Shown here: positions 1 through 5,542 of the stretch, one piece after another
Numbering within the stretch: position 1 is the first letter of the stretch
Layout: every line of letters starts with the position of its first letter
DNA from: an uncultured Catenibacterium sp.
Lineage (GTDB): Bacteria; Bacillota_I; Bacilli_A; Erysipelotrichales; Coprobacillaceae
Length of the DNA: 10,420 nucleotides
Assembly (NCBI RefSeq): GCF_900540665.1
Contig: NZ_UQGV01000078.1
Location: 1 to 10,420, forward strand
Reading direction: 5' to 3'
Translations under genes and position numbers: made by a program
The notes under the pieces: model-generated
What the model saw: only the letters and a program-made list of their open reading frames with translations
Told to the model about the DNA's origin: nothing
The model's database searches: none

Positions 1-93
1 ATCTTTGGTGGAAGACTTGGAGAATATAAGTATTATGATATGGATGCAGTTATCGCAGCTGCATTAGCTAAAGTAAAAGAAGAATTTAATTAA
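1..93 (+). CDS. glf: UDP-galactopyranose mutase, C-terminal fragment (copy 1, cut by window edge)
   Basis: The window opens inside this gene; only its last 30 codons and the TAA are visible. The residues match the last 30 of the complete Glf encoded at 7134-8231, including the GRLGEYKYYDMD segment that in this family belongs to the FAD-binding C-terminus. At DNA level, bases 1-80 differ from 8139-8218 at only one position (base 54, C versus T). The two copies diverge only in the last few codons (ending EEFN here, EVFE there). Glf is a flavoenzyme that interconverts UDP-galactopyranose and UDP-galactofuranose in the cytoplasm. Whether the upstream part is intact cannot be seen. Confidence 0.93.
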   Translation: MFGGRLGEYKYYDMDAVIAAALAKVKEEFN

Positions 94-100
94 TTATTCA

Positions 101-123
101 GGCAAAGATATAATATCTTTGCC
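101..123 (+). repeat. Perfect inverted repeat between glf copy 1 and the GT4 gene (possible hairpin)
   Basis: GGCAAAGATA and TATCTTTGCC flank a TAA loop, giving a 10-bp perfect stem just after the glf stop. It is followed by TTATCAC and not a run of T, so it is a poor intrinsic terminator. It may be a weak attenuator or an RNA-stability hairpin that sets glf apart from the next gene. It ends 10 bases before the GGAGG of that gene. Confidence 0.5.
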
Positions 124-144
124 TTATCACAATGGAGGCTTATT

Positions 145-1260
145 ATGAAGAGTGTATTGATTATAGGAATGACACCTAATCCTGGTGGCATAGAAAGTTT
201 TTTGATGACTTACTTCAGAAAATTAAAGAACACCTTTAAAATAGATTTCCTTACTACATTTGATACATGTGCTTACAGTCAGGAGATTCTAGAGAATAAT
301 TCTAGAATTTATACAATTCAATCAAGTCAGTTTAAACAGGCTAAAGAATTTAAACAAGAAATGACGCGTTTCTTTCAGCACCATCATTACGATATCATCT
401 GGTTTAATGCGTGTGATTTAGGTAATTTTGGTATGCTGGAATATGCACAATTATGTTCTCCTGAAAAAGTAATTGTACATGCACATAATAATGATTTCAT
501 GATGAAAGGCAAGAAAGCACTCTTCTATAAGTTCATGCATTATAAGAATAAAAAGAAAGTGAAACAGTATGCCACTGATTACTGGGCCTGCTCAGAACTT
601 GCAGGACAATTCTTCTTTGAAGATGATGTAAGACAAAGTCCTCGTTATCATGTAATTAATAATGCGATAGATACAGATCGTTTTAAATTTGATAGAGAGG
701 TAAGAGCCGCTTATCGTAAAGATCTTTATGCAGAAGGTAAGATTGTCGTAATGAATACCGCAAGATTCACTTATCAAAAGAACCAGTTATTCCTTATTGA
801 TATCTTTGAAGAGTTAAAAAATAAGGATGATCGCTTTGAACTAGTATTAGTTGGTGATGGTGAATTAAGAGGCGAACTCGAGCAGAAGATTTCTGATTTA
901 AATCTTACTGATAGTGTACAGCTATTAGGCTTACGTAGTGATATTCCGGAACTATTATCAGCGGCTGATATATTCCTCTTCCCTTCTCGTTTTGAAGGAT
1001 TTGGTATATCATTATTAGAAGCTCAGGCTTCTGGACTGTTATCCTTTACTTCTAAGACCGTTGTCCCAGAAAGTGTAGGGATTACAGATTTACTCACATA
1101 TATTTCATTAGATGAATCTCCTGAAGAATGGGCTGATATGATTTATAGTCAATTCACTTCAAGAAATATTAATAGAAATAAATATACGGATATCATCAAG
1201 GAAAAGGGATTTGATATTGATACAGAAGCAATGAAATTAAAATCTTACCTAGATGACTAG
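145..1260 (+). CDS. GT4-family glycosyltransferase (capsule/exopolysaccharide type)
   Basis: This 371-residue cytoplasmic GT-B enzyme probably adds a sugar from a nucleotide-sugar donor to a lipid-linked polysaccharide intermediate. The N-terminal half has the nucleotide-loop-like NPGGIES (residues 12-18) and a VHAHNN stretch (111-116). The C-terminal GT4 domain shows ARFTYQKN (206-213), LVGDGEL (235-241) and the EX7E motif with E284 and E292 inside FPSRFEGFGISLLE. Length is normal for the family. The start is fixed by GGAGG at 134-138, six bases before ATG. It follows a glf gene and precedes the probable galactofuranosyltransferase by 16 bases, so the two are likely co-transcribed. It is clearly paralogous to the gene at 9249-10349. 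Donor and acceptor sugars cannot be told from sequence. Confidence 0.88.
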   Translation: MKSVLIIGMTPNPGGIESFLMTYFRKLKNTFKIDFLTTFDTCAYSQEILENNSRIYTIQSSQFKQAKEFKQEMTRFFQHHHYDIIWFNACDLGNFGMLEYAQLCSPEKVIVHAHNNDFMMKGKKALFYKFMHYKNKKKVKQYATDYWACSELAGQFFFEDDVRQSPRYHVINNAIDTDRFKFDREVRAAYRKDLYAEGKIVVMNTARFTYQKNQLFLIDIFEELKNKDDRFELVLVGDGELRGELEQKISDLNLTDSVQLLGLRSDIPELLSAADIFLFPSRFEGFGISLLEAQASGLLSFTSKTVVPESVGITDLLTYISLDESPEEWADMIYSQFTSRNINRNKYTDIIKEKGFDIDTEAMKLKSYLDD

Positions 1261-1276
1261 AGAAAGGAAAACAGTT

Positions 1277-2302
1277 ATGAAAAAATATTATTTACAGGTT
1301 ACAATTGATTCTAATCTAGATGCAAGTACAAAAGCTGTTCAGGATTGTAATAAGATTCTTCATCAGAATGGTTATGAACCATTTGAAATTAATCTTTATA
1401 AATCAGGAAACAAGTATATCAAGAAGGTTCATAACTTTCTTGCTTTCAATCATTTAAATAAGATTGATGAAGGTGCATTACTTGTTGTACCTCACCCTCT
1501 TTATGTAAATAAGAAATATATTGATATCTTAGAAAAGGTTAAACAGAAAAAGCATATCAAGCTTGCTTTCCTTATTCATGACTTAGACTCATTAAGAAAG
1601 CTATTCTTAAATGCTCAGGATGATTTTGAATATATGGATCATAAGATGTATGACATCTCAGACTATATTATTGCGCATAACGATTGTATGATTGACTATT
1701 TAGTAACACAAGGAGTAAAGAGAGAAAAGATTCATAATCTTCATATCTTTGACTATTTATGTGAATCAAATAATACAATCAAGTTTGATCGTTCAGTAAG
1801 TATTGCAGGTAACTTAGATGAAAAGAAAAGCAATTATCTTGCCAAGTTAAAGGATATTAAAGCAGTACATTTTGATTTATATGGTGTACATTTAAATGAA
1901 GCTATTCTTGCATCTAATATTACTTATCATGGTGCTTTCCCACCTGATGAAATCAATAATCAGCTATATAGTGGTTTTGGTTTAGTATGGGATGGAAGTT
2001 CTATTGAAAAATGTGATGGTAATACAGGAGAGTATTTAAAATATAATAACCCTCATAAATTATCTTTATATTTAGTATCTGGTATTCCAGTAGTGATCTG
2101 GAAAGAGGCTGCAGAAGCGAAATTCGTAGAAGAACATGGCTTAGGTATCACAGTCAACTCTTTAGATGAACTTGGAGAAAAATTTGCGAGTCTAAGTGAA
2201 GAAGAATACTTCGAAATGGTTAAAAATGTCGCAGTTGTTTCTGATAGACTTAAACATGGATATTACTTAACTCAAGCAATCAAAGAAATTGAAGAGGCAT
2301 AA
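1277..2302 (+). CDS. Probable galactofuranosyltransferase (WbbI/Gtf3-like)
   Basis: A 341-residue protein resembling the WbbI/Gtf3-like group of beta-galactofuranosyl- and related sugar transferases. Visible family-like features are LIHDLDSLR (residues 99-107), AGNL (177-180), YHGAFPPDEI (217-226) and the C-terminal donor-site stretch with NPHK (258-261), SGIPVVIW (268-275) and GLGITVNSLDEL (288-299). No membrane segment or signal peptide is evident, so it should act on the cytoplasmic face on a lipid-linked acceptor. I chose ATG 1277 because AAAGG lies at 1263-1267, nine bases upstream; an in-frame ATG at 1253 would overlap the previous gene and lacks a comparable site. Flanking glf genes would supply UDP-Galf, which supports the assignment. 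The exact linkage is unknown, and another hexose donor is possible. Confidence 0.7.
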   Translation: MKKYYLQVTIDSNLDASTKAVQDCNKILHQNGYEPFEINLYKSGNKYIKKVHNFLAFNHLNKIDEGALLVVPHPLYVNKKYIDILEKVKQKKHIKLAFLIHDLDSLRKLFLNAQDDFEYMDHKMYDISDYIIAHNDCMIDYLVTQGVKREKIHNLHIFDYLCESNNTIKFDRSVSIAGNLDEKKSNYLAKLKDIKAVHFDLYGVHLNEAILASNITYHGAFPPDEINNQLYSGFGLVWDGSSIEKCDGNTGEYLKYNNPHKLSLYLVSGIPVVIWKEAAEAKFVEEHGLGITVNSLDELGEKFASLSEEEYFEMVKNVAVVSDRLKHGYYLTQAIKEIEEA

Positions 2303-2320
2303 TGCCTCTTTTTCTTCTTT
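2292..2320 (+). terminator. Intrinsic terminator overlapping the galactofuranosyltransferase stop codon
   Basis: AAGAGGCA and TGCCTCTT pair around a TAA loop, which is itself the stop codon of the preceding gene (2300-2302). A T-rich tail follows (TTTCTTCTTT). The stem is GC-containing and perfect, and the position at the end of a gene pair makes a Rho-independent terminator very likely. Confidence 0.85.
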
Positions 2321-2346
2321 AACTCTTATTATTTTTGAATTATAAT
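2319..2346 (+). promoter_or_regulatory. Candidate promoter of the flippase gene
   Basis: A perfect -10 box TATAAT (2341-2346) lies 16 bases after TTAACT (2319-2324), a four-of-six match to TTGACA. It sits directly after the preceding terminator and about 35 bases ahead of the flippase ATG, as expected for a separate transcription unit. The -35 is only fair. Confidence 0.5.
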
Positions 2347-2381
2347 AGTTGCGGTTTGTAACAAGGAAAGAGAGGTCTTGT

Positions 2382-3839
2382 ATGAAAAAACAGAAATCAC
2401 TTAAGTTGAATTTCATTATGAATGCATTACTTACAATGTCTTCATTCATATTCCCACTTATTACATTCCCATATGTATCGAGAGTATTAGGACCTACAGG
2501 AACAGGTCAAGTTAACTTTGCGACATCATTGATTACTTATTTCTCTATGTTTGCACAGTTAGGTATTCCAACATATGGTATCAAAGTATGTGCACAGGTA
2601 AGAGATGATCATGAAAAACTCACAAGAACAACACAGGAATTATTAATTATTAATCTTGTCATGACTGTGATCTCTTATGTTGCGTTTATTATTGCGTTAT
2701 TCACAGTACCAAAGCTAGCATCTGATAAGATGTTGTATGTGATTACGAGTGCTACTATCCTACTTACTACAATAGGTATGGAATGGCTTTATAAAGCTTT
2801 AGAACAATATACATATATTACTATCCGTTCTATTATCTTCAAGTTTATCGGACTTGTCGCAATGTTCATGTTAGTTCGAACAAAAAACGACTATGTAATG
2901 TATGCAGGTATAACAGTATTTGCGGCAAGTGCTTCATTTATTCTTAACTTATTAAATGCTCATAAGTATATTGGCTTAAAACCAGTTGGACACTATAACT
3001 TCAAGAGACATTTTAAGCCAGTCGCTATATTTTTTGCGATGAGCTGTGCAACAACTATCTATACGAACCTAGATTCAGTTATGTTAGGTTTCATGGCTAC
3101 AAATGCGGATGTAGGTTACTATGGTGCAGCTGTTAAGATTAAGAATATTTTAGTATCTATCGTTACTTCACTTGGTACTGTATTACTTCCAAGAGCCGCT
3201 TACTATATTGAACATCAGCAGATGGATGAATTTAAGAAGTTGAGTAGAAAGGCATTAAACTTTGTATTCCTAGTCGCTTCACCAATGATGATTTATTTCA
3301 TTCTATTCGCAAAACAGGGAATCTATTTCTTATCAGGAGATGCTTTTGGACCAGCCGTTGTGCCTATGCAGCTTATTATGCCTACCCTACTCCTTATTGG
3401 GATTACCAATATCTTAGGTATTCAGATTTTAGTTCCTTTAGGCTATGAAAAGGCAGTACTTGTTTCTGAAATTGTCGGAGCAATTATTGACTTAGTCGTT
3501 AATGCGTTATTGATTCCAGTATGCCAATCAAGTGGTGCAGCAATTGGTACATTACTTGCAGAATTCGCAGTTATGGTTGTTCAGTGTATTGCCTTAAAGA
3601 ACGAAATCAAATCAGCCTTTAGTGATATTAAATACTTAAAGATTATTCTTGCGATTATTCTTGCATCACTTGCATCATGCTGGGTAACAGTACTTAACCT
3701 TCATGTATTTATTACACTCGTTATTTCAGCTATCCTATTCTTTGGTGTATATGGTGTAGTACTCATTATCATGAAAGAAAAGCTAGTGATTGAAATATTG
3801 ACACAAATCTTTAATAAATTGAAACATAGAAGCGCATAA
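2382..3839 (+). CDS. Wzx-type polysaccharide flippase (MOP/MATE superfamily)
   Basis: A 485-residue, very hydrophobic membrane protein with roughly 12-14 predicted helices. It should flip undecaprenyl-linked repeat units from the cytoplasmic to the outer face of the membrane. The N-terminus carries the family signature FPLITFPYVSRVLGP (about residues 24-38) followed by GTGQVNFA, and length is typical of RfbX/Wzx (COG2244) proteins. I chose ATG 2382, preceded by GAGAGG ending at 2375; a TTG start at 2349 would add eleven polar residues and has no better site. It has its own -10 box and terminator, so it can be transcribed alone. It sits between glycosyltransferase and precursor genes, as Wzx genes usually do. 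Substrate specificity cannot be inferred. A partner Wzy polymerase is not in the window. Confidence 0.92.
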   Translation: MKKQKSLKLNFIMNALLTMSSFIFPLITFPYVSRVLGPTGTGQVNFATSLITYFSMFAQLGIPTYGIKVCAQVRDDHEKLTRTTQELLIINLVMTVISYVAFIIALFTVPKLASDKMLYVITSATILLTTIGMEWLYKALEQYTYITIRSIIFKFIGLVAMFMLVRTKNDYVMYAGITVFAASASFILNLLNAHKYIGLKPVGHYNFKRHFKPVAIFFAMSCATTIYTNLDSVMLGFMATNADVGYYGAAVKIKNILVSIVTSLGTVLLPRAAYYIEHQQMDEFKKLSRKALNFVFLVASPMMIYFILFAKQGIYFLSGDAFGPAVVPMQLIMPTLLLIGITNILGIQILVPLGYEKAVLVSEIVGAIIDLVVNALLIPVCQSSGAAIGTLLAEFAVMVVQCIALKNEIKSAFSDIKYLKIILAIILASLASCWVTVLNLHVFITLVISAILFFGVYGVVLIIMKEKLVIEILTQIFNKLKHRSA

Positions 3840-3852
3840 TCTGCGCTTTTTG
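3830..3852 (+). terminator. Intrinsic terminator overlapping the flippase stop codon
   Basis: AAGCGCA (3830-3836) and TGCGCTT (3842-3848) form a 7-bp stem around a 5-base loop, TAATC. The loop contains the flippase TAA stop. A T-run follows at 3847-3851. Its downstream end merges with the -35 of the next promoter. Confidence 0.82.
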
Positions 3853-3878
3853 ACTTATATATAAATAAAGGGTATACT
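3850..3878 (+). promoter_or_regulatory. Strong sigma-A-type promoter for the gpsA-tagD fusion gene
   Basis: TTGACT (3850-3855), a 17-base spacer and TATACT (3873-3878): each hexamer matches consensus at five of six positions with ideal spacing. The start site would be near 3885, leaving an AT-rich leader of about 80 bases. The -35 reuses the last Ts of the upstream terminator. A second, weaker possibility in the leader is TTGAAT (3910-3915) with TATTTT (3934-3939). Confidence 0.75.
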
Positions 3879-3965
3879 TTGTAGGAAAATTATGTAATGA
3901 CTAATTAAATTGAATGATGTAAAATTAAGTTAGTATTTTATTATATAAAGGAGGAAATCATCGAT

Positions 3966-5423
3966 ATGCCTGAAAGACAAAGAATCGGTATTTTAGGAGC
4001 TGGTACCTGGGGTATGGCTCTTGCAAGAATGCTGGCTAATTGTGATAAGGAAGTTACAGTGTGGTCTGCACTTCCACAGGAAGTAGAACAATTAAGTACG
4101 ACACATACACATCCGAAACTTCCTGGTGTGGATTTTCCTGAAACTATTCGTTATACAACAGATATAGAAGAAGCATGTACTGATCAGAATATTATTATGT
4201 TTGCGGTTCCTTCTATATTTGTAAGAAGTACAGCTGAAAAAGCTAAACCTTACATTAAAGACAGTCAGATTATTGTAGACGTTGCGAAAGGTATTGAAGC
4301 AGATACATTTATGACATTAACTGAAGTAATTGAAGATGTGCTTGATAATGACACATTACATCTAGTGGCTTTATCTGGACCAACACATGCCGAAGAAGTG
4401 GCAAGAGGCTTGCCAACTGCAATCGTATCTGCATGTAAAAATCTAGAGGCAGCAGAATATGTACAGAAGTTCTTCAGCAGTCCATTTATGCGTGTTTATA
4501 CTAATAATGATGTAAAGGGAATTGAAATCTGTGGCGCATTAAAGAATATTATCGCATTAGCTGCTGGTATTTCTGGTGGCTTAGGTTATGGTGATAATGC
4601 CCGTGCTGCTTTAATCACAAGAGGTCTTGCAGAAATGGAAAGACTTGGTGGTAGAATTGGCTGTACACCACATACATTTAGTGGATTAACTGGCATGGGT
4701 GACTTGATTGTGACTTGTACAAGTGAGTTCAGTAGAAACAACCAGGCAGGTCATTTAATTGGTGAAGGTAAGACACCAGCTGAGGCAGTTAAGGAAGTAG
4801 GAATGGTTGTAGAAGGTATTAATGCATTACCAGCAGCTGTTCAGCTTGCAGAAACTTATAAAGTGGATATGCCTATTGTAATGACTGTGAATAAAATCGT
4901 TAATGAAGGCTTGAATCCAAAAGATGCAGTAAATGCATTATTACAGAGAGATTTAAAATCAGAAACACCTCTTCCATCTATTAATGATGTATTTGAAGAG
5001 TCAGTATTAAGAAAGACGAGGAAAAGTGGAATGAAGAGAGTTATTACTTATGGTACTTTTGACTTATTACATTATGGTCATATCAACCTATTAAGAAGAG
5101 CTAAAGAATTAGGTGATTACTTAATCGTTGGTTTATCAACAGATGAATTTAACTGGAATGAAAAACAGAAAAAGTGTTACTTCACATATGAACAGAGAAA
5201 ACAGTTATTAGAATCAGTTAGATATGTAGATTTAGTTATCCCTGAATGTGGATGGGATCAGAAACGTAAAGATGTCCATGAATATCATGTTGATACATTT
5301 GTCATGGGAGATGACTGGAAAGGTCAGTTTGATTTCTTAGAAGAAGAAGGTGCAGAAGTAGTATACTTACCAAGAACTCCTGAAATCAGTACAACTAGAA
5401 TTAAAAAAGACTTGAATAAATAG
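3966..5423 (+). CDS. Bifunctional GpsA-TagD: glycerol-3-phosphate dehydrogenase fused to glycerol-3-phosphate cytidylyltransferase
   Basis: One 485-codon frame joins two complete enzymes. Residues 1 to about 345 are GpsA, which reduces DHAP to sn-glycerol-3-phosphate with NAD(P)H: GAGTWG dinucleotide loop (11-16), VAKG with K108, SGPTHAEEV (137-145), GALKN with catalytic K193, and GLTGMGDLIVTC (240-251). Residues 356-485 are TagD, which makes CDP-glycerol from G3P and CTP: GTFDLLHYGH with the HxGH box (369-372), STDEFN (391-396), VMGDDW (446-451) and RTPEISTT (470-477). A short basic linker, RKTRKSG, joins them. AAGGAGG (3948-3954) sits 11 bases before the ATG. The TagD part, starting at M356, has the length of free TagD (130 residues) and its own Shine-Dalgarno-like site. 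The domain calls are firm. The fusion itself could be a recent fused pair or a sequence error, because a +1 shift would reach TAA at 5008-5010. Confidence 0.9.
   Translation: MPERQRIGILGAGTWGMALARMLANCDKEVTVWSALPQEVEQLSTTHTHPKLPGVDFPETIRYTTDIEEACTDQNIIMFAVPSIFVRSTAEKAKPYIKDSQIIVDVAKGIEADTFMTLTEVIEDVLDNDTLHLVALSGPTHAEEVARGLPTAIVSACKNLEAAEYVQKFFSSPFMRVYTNNDVKGIEICGALKNIIALAAGISGGLGYGDNARAALITRGLAEMERLGGRIGCTPHTFSGLTGMGDLIVTCTSEFSRNNQAGHLIGEGKTPAEAVKEVGMVVEGINALPAAVQLAETYKVDMPIVMTVNKIVNEGLNPKDAVNALLQRDLKSETPLPSINDVFEESVLRKTRKSGMKRVITYGTFDLLHYGHINLLRRAKELGDYLIVGLSTDEFNWNEKQKKCYFTYEQRKQLLESVRYVDLVIPECGWDQKRKDVHEYHVDTFVMGDDWKGQFDFLEEEGAEVVYLPRTPEISTTRIKKDLNK
5018..5033 (+). promoter_or_regulatory. 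tagD: Internal ribosome binding site and ATG at the start of the TagD domain
   Basis: GAGGA (5018-5022) lies eight bases before the in-frame ATG at 5031, exactly where a free-standing TagD would begin (MKRVITYGTFDLLHYGH). This is good enough to start translation in this organism, judging from its other sites. The locus may therefore make both the fusion and a free 130-residue TagD. The site may equally be a remnant of an ancestral two-gene arrangement. Confidence 0.55.
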
Positions 5424-5432
5424 TCATATTTT

Positions 5433-5506
5433 ACTCGTTTATGAAGATGATATGTAATTTTTGTGTAATTATCACCTTAAAGGTTTTCATTTTTTCATTT
5501 ACGAGT
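5433..5506. repeat. Imperfect inverted repeat spanning the LCP promoter region
   Basis: ACTCGTTTATGAA (5433-5445) and TTCATTTACGAGT (5494-5506) are inverted copies matching at 11 of 13 positions, separated by 48 bases. The right arm abuts the -10 box (its last base is the first T of TATAAT). A smaller palindrome, ACCTTAAAGGT (5474-5484), lies between the arms. This could be an operator pair or a long-range RNA fold in read-through transcripts. No function is established. Confidence 0.4.
5453..5469 (+). promoter_or_regulatory. WalR-box-like direct repeat upstream of the LCP gene
   Basis: TGTAAT, five bases (TTTTG), TGTAAT. This is an exact fit to the WalR (YycF) consensus TGTWAH-N5-TGTWAH known from Bacillus and Staphylococcus, where WalR controls cell-wall genes. 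Its centre is about 55 bases upstream of the expected transcription start, a usual position for an activator. Chance occurrence in AT-rich DNA is possible. Confidence 0.5.
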
Positions 5507-5511
5507 ATAAT
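5484..5511 (+). promoter_or_regulatory. Candidate promoter of the LCP gene
   Basis: Perfect -10 box TATAAT (5506-5511) with a four-of-six -35, TTTTCA (5484-5489), and a 16-base spacer. Transcription would start near 5518, about 25 bases ahead of the ATG. The weak -35 fits a promoter that needs an activator. Confidence 0.6.
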
Positions 5512-5542
5512 GACGAATGAACCCGAATATTAGGAGGTAGTT

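Noticed and set aside
101..128. Hairpin after glf copy 1 as a true Rho-independent terminator
   Set aside because: The stem is perfect, but it is AT-rich in its upper half and followed by TTATCAC without a T-run, and I see no promoter before the next gene. Kept only as an inverted repeat.
592..777. Minus-strand ORF inside the first GT4 gene
   Set aside because: Shadow of a well-supported + strand gene; no recognisable domain or ribosome binding site. The same applies to minus-strand ORFs at 2267-2449, 5530-5805 and 6715-6948.
1253..1276. Upstream ATG for the galactofuranosyltransferase
   Set aside because: It would overlap the GT4 gene and lacks a good ribosome binding site; the ATG at 1277 has AAAGG at the right distance and a normal-looking start.
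2349..2381. TTG start for the flippase at 2349
   Set aside because: It adds eleven polar residues before the usual Wzx N-terminus and would lie upstream of, or at, the likely transcription start; ATG 2382 has GAGAGG upstream.
3893..3925. TGTAAT and TGTAAA near the gpsA-tagD leader as a second WalR box
   Set aside because: They are 25 bases apart, not the required 11, and lie downstream of the likely transcription start.
5474..5500. ACCTTAAAGGT palindrome plus T-rich tail as a terminator of gpsA-tagD
   Set aside because: The arms are only five bases with a one-base centre, too short for a stable hairpin; the T-rich tail is broken up.
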